Notes: generated by a model from the sequence alone, not told the origin. Numbered from the stretch's first letter, positions 13,466 through 26,982 are shown. The stretch is 64,000 bases of DNA from Bagarius yarrelli (GCA_005784505.1 VCAZ01000008.1:3769763-3833762); one strand, 5' to 3'. A program made the numbers and translations.

Positions 13466-14441
13466 GATTCGTTAAGAACGATGAAATATAGCTTACTATA
13501 ATTGTCTAATTCTGTCTAATTGCCTACATTTCGCATGATAGATCTTTACAATGAAAAGATGAATTTGGCCATTGTTATTTGATTGATTCTTTGACTAAAT
13601 TCAATTATTTTGTATATTTATTAATTAGTTTTGTTAATCTCTTTCTATATTTGCAGGGTTAATAAGAGTAAGTAATAATAATAATAATAACAAAAATGCA
13701 TTTTATATATAAATATCCTCTAATATCCTCTAATTAAAGATTTGTGTAGCCAGTAATGAATCTGGCTTCAAGGAAATTGTGTTAAAGCCAGAGAAAGTTG
13801 ATGCGATGCTTGTTTAACTGGTTTTAATGTTTGGTAATATAATAACAAGCAGTTTGATTAGAATATATAAACACATTAATTTGTTTTGTTTTGTAAATCT
13901 AGAATAAATCAATAAATAGCTCTGATTTATGGGAGATGACAGCAAACAATAAAAAACGTCCAGATCAGTGTGTTTTAAGTAAAAAGAAAAGCCTGTGTCA
14001 GATCTTAGAGTCTGACTGTTCCTGCTTCTGCTTTGTAAAAACAAACCAAAAAAACCATCAGTGCGGAATATAAATGAGCCTGTATCCCACTGGTTCAAGA
14101 AAAGCAGCAGGATGAAGTAAAGAAACAGCAGCACCCTAATGGTTTAGTGTGTGTCTGCCTTTATGGCCCATAATCTAACACGCTCGAATATGTGAAGTCG
14201 CTCAAATCAAATGTATTTGTTTTTATTTAGTCCAAAAATCAGCTTTTCGAGTACACAGGGACGCTGTGCTACACGTCGCTCTTTTAGTGTCAGAGGATAA
14301 CAAATAACATTCGAATATTTTAACAATAGCATAATAAGGATATCTGTATAGAATTAGATTGCAATAATACAGTTAGAAACTACAGGATGGCAAAAAAGGA
14401 TGTACTTACATTTTAACACGCTATAACAAATTGACCCCTTA

Positions 14442-14565
14442 TAATTAGATTAGATTAGATTAGATTAGATTCAACTTTATTGTCATTGTGCAAGGTACAT
14501 GTACAGAGCCAATGAAATGCAGTTAGCATCTAACCAGAAGTGCATAAGTGGCTTATTCACAATAA
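14442..14565 (-). repeat. LINE 3' tail (Rex1-like) with (ATTAG)n, second copy
   Basis: Same structure as 8,866-9,010, with fewer ATTAG units but an almost identical body ('caaggtacatgtacagagcc', 'ccagaagtgcataagtggct'). Confidence 0.6.
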
Positions 14566-15726
14566 TAATAATGGCAGAAGTACAACTAAGATTTAAAATA
14601 AGAACATCGAAAAATGACAAAGAAAATATAAGATCACTGTAAGACAGTTTCGAATCCATTAGTCCGAGTTAAAGGCTGTATTTGAAAAGCGGTGGTCATC
14701 AGTTTAGACATTCGTAAACATGCATTTATCCATTACTCTTGTTTCTTACTCAATAATCAATGCATTTATTGTCATTTGAAGACTTAAGTACATTTTCTGG
14801 GGCATCCTGTATATTACACTCACTGACAATGATTTTGATCATGTCTTCATTTTAGTATTACACAAAAACTATTAAACTTATACGAAAACTACTACCCATA
14901 ATATACATTATTTACACAGAACCGGTAACTATAAGGCTATTTGACCTCAACAATCTTTTTTTTTTTTTTTTCACCACCATAGTATTATATCACATGTATT
15001 TTAATGTTGATCTTCATTGTGAAAATCATCTGAAGCTCCTATAATGTACACAGTTTTATAAAATATGTTTCTCCAAAGCGCAAGTCTCAATATGTGGTAG
15101 CAAACTCTCACTTTTTAGAAATTGATTTCCAAATATGACATTAAACTTTATATACTGCCTTCTGCAAGATTCAAATTCATAAAAGGTTTTTTTTTGCTGC
15201 ACTGATGCTTGGCAACCTTAATCATGTAGCCATGTCCTCTCTACATCCTCGAGTTTGTTGTCATGGTAAACACATTGACGTATCTGAGGGTATTTATCAA
15301 CTGTCTGCTGGTGTTGGGTTATTTTTGGCATGGTAAGGAAAGGAATTGAAGTTTCATGCTGCTGTTCATGTATAAAGACCTCGACTTGGGCAATCCACTG
15401 TGCAGGCTCGTAAACATTTATAACAGCAGGTCTCAACCTTTTTTCCATGGGGCTGCACTATGATCTCATAGGATTATATAAAATGTACATATTTTGGCAC
15501 CAGTACAAACCAACCTGATATATATATTCATTGTATTAGCAGAAGATATTGTAAATATTATGGTATCTAAACAATGAAATGTTTTCATGTTAAAAAAATA
15601 ATTCTGCGCACTATTAATGGACACCTGATGTTAACAGTAGCTGACCGATGTGGTGAAAGTCACGACTGTAAGTTGTACAGTAGTCTGTATGTATAATGAT
15701 CCAAATCTGGAAAAACCATTCAGACT
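14566..15726. other. Anonymous non-coding sequence
   Basis: AT-rich, with a poly-T run near 14,957-14,971. No supported exon on either strand. Confidence 0.45.
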
Positions 15727-15893
15727 TCATAATCCGAGTTTCTCTTTATAGATTTTTTTACCACATGTCTGTAATTAAGGATAATCTTCCATTTGATGCT
15801 TAATTTTACCCAACTAATAACTACTGATAACTGAATTGAATTCTGTCGCCTGTGTGTTAAATGTGAGTCTGAACATGTCCGAAAATAATATTC

Positions 15894-15945
<52 letters not shown>
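15727..15945. repeat. Direct repeat with (AT)n end, copy 2
   Basis: Second copy of the 13,258-13,462 block in the same orientation, again ending in a (TA)n run (15,897-15,943). Confidence 0.6.
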
Positions 15946-15949
<4 letters not shown>

Positions 15950-18639
15950 TTATAGCTCAAAGTTTAGTAAGTTTTTAAATTAATTAAAAAATTACAACTA
16001 ATTAAAACTAATTGTTATTTTTTAATTTGTGTTCAGCATGTTGGATTAAGTGGAGAACCACTAATTTATCGGAATATTCAGGTAGGATTTTACACTGGAA
16101 ACATTAATCACCTTTAATTAACCTTTACACCGACCTCTCGTCCTGCTTGCAGAAGAATCTACCCCCTTAAGTAAACTCTAGTACTCGTCTTTCCTCTGTG
16201 GGCCTCCTTGTGCTTTTAAACTTCTCTCTCCTGATATCCTCTTCCTCCACTTTAAATCTGCTCTTCAGCTCAGATAAGCAACACTTCATTTGTGCTGTAA
16301 TTCACCTTTGGAATGATAAATCCTTAAACTGTAATCGGTGCACAGGTGTGCATATGTGTGTGTGCATGTTATTAACATGCACCGCTGTTAAAGAAATTCT
16401 CAGATCACAGATTTTTTACTGCAGAGAAACATATCAATTTGGTTTCTTTTTTTGTTCCACACAAGCTGTCGGAGACACAGAGAACAGAGTGTTTGGGATT
16501 TCTCTGCCAACGAGTCTGATGGAAAAGGTTATATTAGGTACATGGCAAAGCAGTCTGGTATGAAGTGCACACGCTGAGAAATGTGATACTGCTTCCAATA
16601 TAAATGCTAAGCCCCAGTGGTCAACAGCCGTGACGCTCCACTAGTCCTAATGAGATTGTCTTCGGAAACAGACAGAATACATCATTGGCATGTTCACGTT
16701 CTGCGAAAAAAATCTGAAAGATGCAGTATTTCTTTTGGACAGGTAGGAATATGGTGTGATTGGATTTTTGTGTGTTTTTATAATAACATATAGCTTATGT
16801 AGTTTGTGAACCTTTTACGAATAAGCTTAACTACAGCAGAAGTGTGTAGTCTATTTTTAATCTACTGTTTTTATGTTTGTGATGAAGTACTATTACTAAC
16901 TGTCCTATGATGTTTTCTCACCAGTGAATGATACATGATGTATTGTAGTAATGTTGTCTCTGGTCGTCTAGTTAGTGCAGGTTCATGCATTCAATAGGCC
17001 TGGCTTTGATCGGCACGGATGGGACGTATGCTTTAGGTGCTATCAAGCTTTCCAATATTTCTTACTGCCCCTTTAAAATGTTTCTTTTAAAATAACACCA
17101 AATCACATCTAAATAAATGCTCACAAACAGTTCTGAGTACAAAATAGTTGTATATGAGTGCATTACTGCTACCCAAACAGCGTGTTGTTTGTCTATTTGG
17201 CGCACATTTGTGTTTCAGTTTACCACATAACTCAGAGTAAAACCTCAGTTCTCCCCTTACAAAGACCTTAAATATTTGCAAGGGTTTTTCAACACTTCCT
17301 GTATGTTTCTAACTGCAGCCATTGCTAAGTTCACATGCTAGAATCTTGCCTGATAGCTTGCTTAGAAAGCGAATATTTTTAAACTTAAGGGGCCACATGA
17401 GGAAGAGCCTTTTCATAATGATATATGATAAGACATGATATGCTATATTGCTATTTCGCTAAAAAGAACAGTCTCTCCATCTGTAAATAAGGCAGCATGT
17501 TCCTGTTTTTAAAACAAACATCACATTTCTTATTCAGACTCTGCTAAAATGAGTTTGAAGCCCTGATGCCAGCTGCAGCACATCTATCCAGATAAATTGG
17601 GAATAGATCGTCCTTCCCTCACTAACAAGCTTGAAATTGCAGATGGTATCATATTATGGAGTAAGTTATCTTGGACTGCCTTGTCTTGCTTTAATTCAGC
17701 ACCCGTAGACTTCTACTCGTTTTCTTCAGTTCAGATTGCACGCCTACTCTCCCACTGACGTAACAAAGTGAGTATCCCACACTGCATCGCAAGTCAATCC
17801 TCGGGACAGATAACAAAACCGTAAAAATTCATTTCACAGACCACACCGTGTCTTTAGTTCTCGTCCTGCCATGCTGTTGGATGTGTCCAGTTTTCACTGT
17901 AACGTTAAAGACTTTTGCTTCACTTATAAAGATGTTCTTGAAATTGTGAAGGATTTTTTTGGCATATGCCGGATTTTGCTGTCTATGTGTAAGTCCAACT
18001 GGGATGGCTAATTTTTTTTTACGGTTTTAAGGTGTTTCTTCTTGGTTTCATAAGGAAAAAGCCTGTGATATCTGTATGTAGGTTTCTTTGAGGCTTGCTC
18101 ATATTGCTTAATACATCCTGCTATTTATTTTTTTGTAAACAATTGTTTTTATCAAATTTTCAATTAAAGGAATATGGTATACAATATGATGTATCCTTTC
18201 CCCCTCTCCTCCTCCCAAGGTTTTAACAATAAAGGTTCTAACAATAATATAGGAAAAGTTCAAGGTTAGGATTTCAACACATCCGCTCCACAAGCCCAGT
18301 CTTGGCCAGCACATATAGACTGTGACTAAACCTACACCTCGTGTTTACTGCTATCACATTCTGTTCTGTAATGTAATAGACCTTACAGGCAGTGCTTCGC
18401 ATTCCCTAGTGTTGGCAACAGTGATTATGCTGGCATTTTGAACACAGAGGTAGTGGGTGGGCTGTGGGAAGGGGGGTAGACATGTCAATGTTTTCAATTT
18501 ACTCGCAATTCTCCTCATACACTGCTCTATTACAGCATCATTACTGAAACTGCGGTGTGCAGAGCGCTTTACATGACCAAGAGACAAGATCTCGTGCAGC
18601 CCCAAAAAAGAAACTGACGTTTTTTTCCTTTTTTTTCAG
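15946..18639. other. Anonymous non-coding sequence
   Basis: No exon with both good splice sites and a recognisable peptide was found. The 121-codon open frame at 16,198-16,563 has no family features. Confidence 0.4.
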
Positions 18640-18727
18640 GTACTCAGTTCTACACAATGGAAAGAACAGCGAACAGGAGAAACTGTCATTGCAGAATGAC
18701 CCAGAGTCGCAGGAATCCTGCTTCTAA
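18640..18727 (+). CDS. Candidate terminal coding exon, unidentified gene
   Basis: A strong polypyrimidine tract with cag ends at 18,639. If the exon begins in phase with one leading base, it reads YSVLHNGKNSEQEKLSLQND and then nine more residues to a TAA at 18,725. The peptide is polar and low in AT-rich codons compared with its surroundings. If it is instead joined in phase 0, as the exon at 185-241 would require, it reads 19 different residues to a TGA. The two candidate exons therefore cannot be joined directly in the preferred frame. I do not recognise the product. Confidence 0.25.
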
Positions 18728-20755
18728 ACACTCCATCAGGGCAAAAACTGGAAAGTGCCATCACTCACTATCGGCCCCCTCACACACCTGCAGCGTCAGA
18801 TCGCACAGGAAAGTCTCTCAACAACTTAGTGAGTGGTGGACTGAGCTGAGTTTTAGGCTTCAAAAGCTTGTGAACAATGTTGCCAAAGGTATTTAAATCG
18901 TATTTAAGGATGTAATTATTTTATTTTTATCGACCAGATATGATTTGGACTCATTTTTCTGCGACAACTATTAAGATGCCAAAATATGATGGATAAGTAT
19001 ATTTTGTGAAAAATATCGTAACAGCATTTACAATCAGGAGAATTTCCACATCCCAGAAGTTGCATAACAAACACACTGTGGTCCATTCTATTCATTTTAA
19101 TCGATTCTTACATTACTAATGCACTTTTTTGTTGTTTTTGTAGTAAACATGAAAATGTTGATCAAAGATACCCATATAATATCCTGCAAATAGTTTATAC
19201 AACTGAATATTTTGATGCAGTTATTGAACGACAGGCGACAACAGTAAACGTGCCTTTGGGTGAGATGAAGAGTGGGAAGATTTGGTACTTAAGCATCTTT
19301 AAATTTATAAAATATGGAACTACAAAAGACTCAGTTTTTCCTTTCTGAGCATGCTCAGTGGAACATGAGCATCAAGTTAGTTGGTTGCTCTGTTCTAACT
19401 GCACTAAAATGGTTATTTATACTCATTTCCTTTCACTGTTTCATCTGGTTTAATACTGGACGTCTTAGATTTCAGTGTATTCTATATATTCAGCTCTTTA
19501 TGTAACTGCAAAACAGAATACTTATTTATGTCTCTCTAAAATCTATTCTAATTCTAAAACCCTCTTTTTATCATTTAATTCTGTCCTAATTCTTCATTAG
19601 GAAATCTTTTGAGGATTGGAAAATGCATTACAATCATATGCATTACAGAGCACAAGCATGTAAACATCATGAAAACAGAAACGGAACGGAAAATAACCAC
19701 AAATTATGTATCCGTTTTTAGTCCTACAATCATCAAGCCTATAGACTAGAGGGTGGTGTTGTTAGCCTTCATCTCATCCTCTTCCTAAACACTCTGATTA
19801 GGGGTCATTAGGATCATGTCAGTGTTCGATGTCAGCTATTCTCAAAAGAAGATAATGAAAGAATAAACACATGTCAGTTATATACAGCTCAATTATTTCC
19901 CCTCATTTTACTTCCCCTTTTTTTTCTAAATAATATTTTCTGCTGCAATTAATGCACTTCTAGCACTTTTAAAAACTATTGATTACATGAATAATACCGT
20001 ATTCTGTTGGTTAAGATTTCATCGAATTTATAAAGGAAGAAAGTTTTGACCGAGAGAGTTTGTTAAAGTGTTGTTTCATCCCACATAGCAAGGGAAGCTG
20101 GTCAACTTACGGCTCCATGTGCTATGAATTGGCTCTGAAAAAACTGAACATGCTCTGACTCTCACAGTGTTTCCCTCCTTTGCCAACAATGCTAAAGCTA
20201 TATCACAGGTGCATAGTGAAAAGGTCTAATTGTATGTTTTTAGCAGGTGGTCTTTATGTGCTGATGTCAGAGCTCGGCATGTCGGTCCGTTTTTATTTTA
20301 TTATTAATAGAAATATTGTTATGCAAGGAATCCAGTAATGGCTGGCATAAACCCCGCTCGCTTAATTCTAAAGCATTTTCTTGCAGATTAGCGCAACAGT
20401 TAACATAAAAGCCAGACTGCACAGCGTCATACAAAGCAACATCTCACAGAGCTTTTTATAAGATCACTCATATTCTCAGTCAACTCATTTAAGGTATTTT
20501 TTAAAAGACTTTTAAGAAATTATTACTGCCTCATAAAACTTGGCTGTGAAACCTGTACCTGGGAAAAATGTATTTTCAAGAAGTAAATTTCAGAATATGT
20601 AAAAAATGGCCAAAATATATTTGCTTAAAATATATTTACATACATATGTTTTCTAAAAAATTACATTTATTGTCTATTTGTTTGTATATGTTTTAAGTGA
20701 TTATGTTTTAGAAACTACTACGAGACCAACACCAGCAAGAATCCTACTCTAAAAA
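18728..20755. other. Anonymous non-coding sequence
   Basis: No supported exon or named repeat. Confidence 0.4.
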
Positions 20756-20802
20756 TTGATATAATAATAATATATAATATATATATATATATATATAATA
20801 TA

Positions 20803-20844
<42 letters not shown>

Positions 20845-20850
20845 GATTAT
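20756..20850. repeat. (TA)n-rich tract
   Basis: Imperfect (TA)n with TAATA interruptions, able to fold back on itself. Confidence 0.8.
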
Positions 20851-21277
20851 ATATAACTTCTTGCTCGAGTTGTGAAATCTGTTAGACTTGAAATTTGTGT
20901 GTTAGAGCAGTTTAAAAATATCGATAGAGCTAACTATAGCGATTTTTGTTCAATATAGTGTATTAAAAATTAGTATCGCTAGTATCGATACACATTTAAT
21001 TATGTTTTAAACTTTACGTTTATGTTAATGTTTATTCAAAACCCTCAGTTTGTGTTGAAAAACTCCCTCCAAACATAACGGACAAAATAAGGGCGCCTCC
21101 AACTTTGTATTAGTTCTAATTTTTACCTATTTATTGTACATTTTTATTCGAATTATTGCAATGTCTTGCATTATATATATTTTTTATAATATCATATATT
21201 CATATACAATATATCATGATATGTTGTATTGTGACCCATGGTATCGTGATATTGCCCTTGCCAATACAACAGCCCTA

Positions 21278-21290
21278 ATATATATATATA

Positions 21291-21326
<36 letters not shown>
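21278..21326. repeat. (TA)n microsatellite next to a MITE-like end
   Basis: A (TA)n run follows 'caatacaacagccctaata', an end type seen in fish MITEs. Confidence 0.7.
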
Positions 21327-21328
<2 letters not shown>

Positions 21329-22325
21329 TACATTTTTTTATAAGCCTAAAATAAATTTTGGTTCAAATAAAATATGTTTTTGATTTCAAAAATATATTTT
21401 ACTAAGCATAACGTATACAAAAATATTTTCCACATATATTTTAAATATATTTTGGCCTGAAAAAAATATATATATTTTAATCGTATAGGTATAACTAAAT
21501 TTATAAAAAAAACAACTATTCTGTTTAATGAGAGCGTAACAAACATTTACATTTTATTAGATTTTTTTTTTAGTGCATTTAATTTAGACTATAAAATTTC
21601 CCAAGATGTCATAAGATTTAATTTAAGCTTTTCGTTTTGTGGTCCTCAGGATTTCAGAATTCCCAGAGCAGGCTTTACAGCTGTTTATTAAAAACTGATT
21701 TCGGTAGATGTTATTTAACAACAAGCAGTCTGGAAAATTATTTAAACCCCCCCCCTGTTCCAGTCTGATACTTCAGCTGATTAATTATGTAGCACCCTTT
21801 GACCGTGAGTCACTGAGCACTCAGCAATTTTAGTAGAAGATGCAATCATAAAAAAAAAAAACCCACATAATTTTTCATGTATGAAGATTGCTGATGAGGA
21901 TGCAGTCAATTCTCGGTGTGTCAAAGCACAGACACATAGAAAACATAGCAAAAGTGAGTTAGAAATTTTCCCACCAAGGTTGCCAAACATGGGCGGGGCC
22001 AGAGAGGGGAGAGCGAAAGACCAACACACCCCCATAGCACTCCGAAACATTTTTACAGGAAGCAATTATATACAGATTAATAAATAAATTCAACCAACAA
22101 ACTGAATTAAAACATTTCCGCGTTGCACGTGCTTAACATATGTAACGTCACGAGTGACATGTCACGTAAATTGTACCTACGCTGTCATGCTATTTTGTAA
22201 TGTAATAGTAATTTATTTGTAAAAAATGGAGCAGTTTCTTCTGCCTATTAAGCCATTTAAGCCATTTTACTTATAAATTCTCATTTAATTCCTGTTTCCA
22301 GCCTTGAAAACGATTCAGATGTTGT

Positions 22326-22352
22326 GTATATATATATATATATATATATATT
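22326..22352. repeat. (TA)n microsatellite
   Basis: Clean (TA)n run. Confidence 0.85.
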
Positions 22353-22799
22353 TCACAGCTACCCCTTCAACTCTTTGATCTATCACTCTATCACTTCGAC
22401 TCTTTGATCTCGTTATGGGTGATGATGTATTACAGCTGTGTAGGCAGAAAGAACAAACATGGATGCATTCTTAGTATATTCTTTTTCTTTTAAGACCTAT
22501 TCTCTGTATCGCTTTATTGGTCCTTTTCTCTCTCTCATCTACATCACACACACACACCCCAAACACCACTGTGTATGACGCCCTAAAGACAGAAGTTGTA
22601 AAAGATGAATGTGTTGTAAATCTCTCCATAAGTTGTACAAGAACTTTTGTAAACTCAGTATTTATTTTGGTGAATATAAAGATTGATATTTTTCATGTAA
22701 GGCTTCTCTTTCAGGGAGCTATGTGGATGACTTTTTCTGTTGCTATGTGACAGCTCTAATACATGATAATAATTAAAGATGATGAAATATAAAGTAAAG

Positions 22800-23130
22800 C
22801 GTGTCCTTCGTCTTCTACTCCGCGCACCAATCAGCTCCTATACACAGATGTTTTGGCTGAAGGTTCGATTCAGCTGATCGCTGCATCCCTGATCGTTTAC
22901 AGAACAGTGTCTTTGTTTGGAGGATGATTGATCTAAATGACGGGTGCAGGACGGCAGGGTGGCAAGTGCAGGAAGAGCAGAAGACGTCTCCATCTGGCTC
23001 CACTTTGTGTTCGCAGACGCTGACGGACATGAACATGACCTGCTTCCTAAACATGTGCTCATCAGACTAAATACCAAACCACCATCGAGATGCAGTCAAA
23101 ACAACATGCGGCTGAAAACCAGGACGTTTT
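22800..23130. other. Locally GC-richer island of unknown role
   Basis: By eye this block has clearly more G and C than the AT-rich flanks and contains several CpGs. Both strands have open frames of 63-79 codons across it, none recognisable. It could be an untranslated first exon, a promoter or an old retrocopy. Nothing decides between these. Confidence 0.25.
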
Positions 23131-23650
23131 TTTAAAACATTTTATTCTTTTTATTTTTCCTCATTATTGCGGTTTTTCCACAGTCGTTCCTCTTCCTGCT
23201 CACTTCACTCATCACTCTTTCGCTCCCTTGAACCTGATCTAGTCTACATTTAGGCTCCTAGACCAGGCAGATGTGTTTCATATGAATTTGCTCAGTTATT
23301 CACAACATTGTGTGTGTTGTAGACACAACCAAAGGAGACCAATGGGATCTGATTTTAATTTGATGTAATTTAGTAACAACCAGTTATTCTAAAATGTGAC
23401 CTTTAAAACTGGATACATCAGAAATTGTATAGTTTTATTCAGGGATTTAGATATTTGTGATTCTACATATTGATATGATCATATTTACAAAAGTTACAAT
23501 AGTCTTTCTTAGATTCTATTGAATTTTAGATCTTTCAGTCATTAGTGTTAGATCTTTTTATAAATTTGCCCATCCTACATGAGAGACGCAGTAAATCATA
23601 CTTATAGTATGTACAGAAAGGTGGGTAATATGTTACATTGGTTGCTTAAT
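23131..23650. other. Anonymous non-coding sequence
   Basis: No supported exon or repeat. Confidence 0.4.
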
Positions 23651-24025
23651 ATATGGAACTGCTTTTGAAGGAATACGATACGATGGAAAGGAACAAAGAC
23701 ATGATGAACAGAAGCAATTGAAAGAAAACGAAAAGATACAATGAAAAAAAACTAAAGAATATGATGGAAAAAAACTGAAAGATCCGATGGAAAGAAACGA
23801 AAAGATACGATGGATTGAAATCATGGGAAATGAAAAGACAGAAAGGAAGGGAGAAAAGAAGGAAACGGAAAGACAGAAAGGAAGGGAGAAAAGAAGGAAA
23901 GGAAAAGATGGAAAGGAAGGGAGGACAGAAAGCAGCGAAAAGGTGGAAAGGAAAGAAGGAAGAAAGGAAGTAGGGAAGAGGAATAGATGGAAAGAAGTAA
24001 AAGCTAGATAGATAAAAAAAGAAAG
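23651..24025 (+). repeat. Long polypurine tract (GGAAA/GAAGG units)
   Basis: About 370 bases are almost entirely A and G on the + strand. Early in the tract a 'gatacgatggaaagaaacga'-type unit recurs, and later it becomes GAAGG and GGAAAG units. The open frames on both strands here (poly-Ser/Phe on the minus, poly-Lys/Glu on the plus) come from the repeat. Confidence 0.75.
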
Positions 24026-25210
24026 AAAACAAATCTGTACTTGTTTTTGGTCATTTGTTAACTAGAAAGAAAAAAAGAAACAAACATAACAAATAAAATG
24101 ATATTATCTTTATTATCTATAATTTAGTTGTTTTTTAAGTAACTTAGTTGATTTATTTGTGTTAAAAATTTGAATAATTAGTTTTACATAGAGCTGCTGT
24201 ACAAATAATCAAATAAACAATTAGAGAACAGAGCACAGCCTTTAGTCTTACAGAACCGAGTGGAGAACCGAATCTTTTTTATTATTATTACTTATTCATT
24301 ATTAGTGCATGATTATTATTTAATTATTATTGCCGTGTGATTATTATTTAGTCATTATTACTGTGTGATGAACATCATTATTAACTGTATTATGTCAATT
24401 CTCCCGTCCTGCCAGCTGATACCTTTCAGTTTTGGTTTATTTCAGGTTTGGAGGTGAGGATATCTGAATGAGCTGAAAAAATGTCTCTTGTCTACTGGTT
24501 TTGGTTTGAGGACCCTTGCTGAGTTAAGTGCTCGCTCATCAGCCTTTCTCTGAAAGCCCCTGGTCTTTACTTCAGCTGTAAAAAAAAAAATAGCCCCAAA
24601 TCATCATTTCTCGCTCTGAAATGTCAAGTGTTATAACAGGCTTTGAGAGGAGCGCGAGATCTCGTCTAATCAAGACGCTGAGCAAAACAATTTAGTCTCA
24701 AGACAATTCACCAGCACAATTATTAGCACTTTCAGTATTAACTAGCCGCGCTGCTCAATACAGATTGTTTGCGTGCGCTTTATTCGTGTCAGGATTCTTT
24801 ACTTTTTTCATTTTTTTTATTATTAATATAATACATTTACCAAAACTCAAATCAATTCTCCACAAGCATTAATACAGTCATAGACACACTCTTAATTGTG
24901 CAACGGTTGCCCTGTAAAAATACTGAATTGTACATTTATACTATCATTTTAAATTTGTTTTGCATAGGAGACACATATTATTGGCATGTTTGGCATGTCT
25001 AAAAGTGTGTGAGAAAGTATGCAAGTGTGTGTGATTGTGCCCTCTGGCAGCCCCTCCAGGCTGTCCATCACCGTGTGCCCAGAGTCGCTTGAAATAAACT
25101 CCAGGTCCCCTGAAACTCTGCTGCATAGAAAAAAAGGCAGAGAAAATGTATGAAGGAAGAAAAAGTATGCTGTGTTGTATGGTTTTAGGACAGACCTTGC
25201 AAAAAAAGGC
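24026..25210. other. Anonymous sequence with ATT-rich patches
   Basis: ATTATT-rich segments occur near 24,278-24,385. No supported exon. Confidence 0.4.
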
Positions 25211-25236
25211 AGTACTGTTACTATAGTGATTGTAAA

Positions 25237-25267
25237 ACAAATAATAATAATAATAATAATAATAATA
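25237..25267. repeat. (AAT)n microsatellite
   Basis: Trinucleotide AAT run of about nine units. Confidence 0.8.
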
Positions 25268-25559
25268 TGTGCTTGTGTAGACTGACAAATCTAATACAAG
25301 TTGAAGTATAGCTGGTACTTGGGTTTTATTTATTTGACATATTTGCACTCATTTGATCCAAATAAAGAAATCAGTATGCTATAATACTAATTGAGTACTT
25401 AATGTTTACTACATTAACACAGAAAAAAACTTCAAGTAGACTATAAAGTAAACTTTATTGAAAGGTTGATGTAGGTCGAATGCTGTCATTCTCTTTATTG
25501 GAGTATATAAAGAAAGAGAAAAAAAGAGAGATTATTATTATTTTTTTTTTTTTAATGCA

Positions 25560-25685
25560 TGCCAGCATAGAGGCGATTACACACTCGTACTTCACACTCG
25601 TTCACCTAACATACATGTTTTGGCTCGTGGGAGGAAACCGGAGTACCCGGAGGTTTCCGGTTCAAAGGGACAACGAAATGACCAA
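25560..25685. repeat. Fragment of a dispersed fish repeat
   Basis: The words 'gggaggaaaccggagtaccc' and 'ggaggtttccgg' belong to a very common fish repeat ('gggaggaaaccggag...') usually attributed to LINE-derived sequence. Only a fragment is present. Confidence 0.45.
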
Positions 25686-26439
25686 ATGATTTGGAAAGAG
25701 AAAAAGTTCATTCAGAATGCGAGAAATTTAACCAAAACTGAACAAGTGATTTTTTTTTCCGCTTAACACCAAAAAACGGCGGTGTGTTTAATCTGTCAAC
25801 ATTCATCTTTTAATAGTTTCTTCTCTTTGGAAAAGTAATGCTTGTTTGTCTGTACACTCATAATAAAAATCAAATTTAATCACAATGTCTATTTCCCCCA
25901 TTAAAGGAAGGAAAAATTAAAAGTTTGGGGGCCGCGGAATTCTTTCTTCTCTCTCATCCTTCTTTGTTCTAATGCCTGGATGCCTCTTTTACTCTTTTTT
26001 TCTGGTCCATTACTCCGTTCTCATGACATTTCTTTCCGCAGGCTCTCAACCAGAAGGCTAAGTCTTTCTTCTGGACCTGCTATTTAATTTTCACCACAGC
26101 CTCATTAGAACTGTTCAGAACTAAAAACACTTGGCTTTGGTCTTGTTGTTAACAATAAAGGAGGAAAAAAGATCATAAAAAAAATACAAGGATATTATTT
26201 ATATTATCCGTCATTTAGTTGTTTAATCTATTATTTAGTTGTTTTTAAGTAATATTTTCTGTGTTGAAATCTTAAGTAATTGTGAATATCTTAATCGGAA
26301 TGTTCGGAACTGAAACACTTTCATTTCCCTGAGGTATTTAGGGTTTTTTACATTTACTGTGTATTTTTTTTTGGATTATTGTTGATCAGATCTGTTCAAA
26401 CACTACGAGTTTCTTCGGACACATTAAAGTCTGTAATGT

Positions 26440-26632
26440 TTAGTTTATACTTTTAGCAGATACAACCCTTATCTAGAGCCACTAACATTAACCCCTTCTG
26501 AGCAGTTCAAGGGTTAGGGGCCGTGTTAAAGGTCCAGCAATGGCAACTTGGTGGTACTGAAAAAAAATAATACTCCGACCTTTAGATTAGCAGGCCAGCA
26601 CCTTAATCACTGAGCTTCCACTGTCCTTAATT
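26440..26632 (+). repeat. Dispersed SINE-like repeat, degraded copy
   Basis: Shows, in order, 'acccttatctagagccact', 'gggttaggggcc', 'ccagcaatggcaacttggtg' and 'ccttaatcactgagcttcca'. These are the landmarks of the SINE-like repeat also found at 43,180-43,535, 44,352-44,545 and 50,915-51,085. Confidence 0.6.
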
Positions 26633-26714
26633 TGCATGATGCTGCTATAACCTGTGTAATAGGCCATAAATGAATGTAACGATCTACTAGAAAACCTAAA
26701 CCTTCGTAATGACT

Positions 26715-26830
26715 GTACAGATTTATCTGCACCTTCTCATTTGCACAGTTCTACTATTCGCACTTCTGGTAGATGCCAAATAGCATTTCGTTGGTATGTA
26801 CTTGTACCTTGCAATGACAACAAGGATCGT
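26715..26830 (+). repeat. LINE 3' end (Rex1-like), opposite orientation
   Basis: The body ('tttgcacagttctactattc', 'cacttctggtagatgccaaa', 'ttgcaatgacaacaaggat') is the reverse complement of the family at 8,866 and 14,442, here leading into (TCTA)n instead of ATTAG units. Confidence 0.6.

Positions 26831-26982
<152 letters not shown>

Noticed and set aside
13814..14134. 106-residue minus-strand frame with hydrophobic start
   Set aside because: AT-rich chance frame; no family match, no splice sites.
16198..16563. 121-residue open frame
   Set aside because: No motif, no codon signature and no convincing splice context.
23633..24032. Ser/Phe-rich and Lys/Glu-rich open frames on both strands
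   Set aside because: They come from the polypurine tract.
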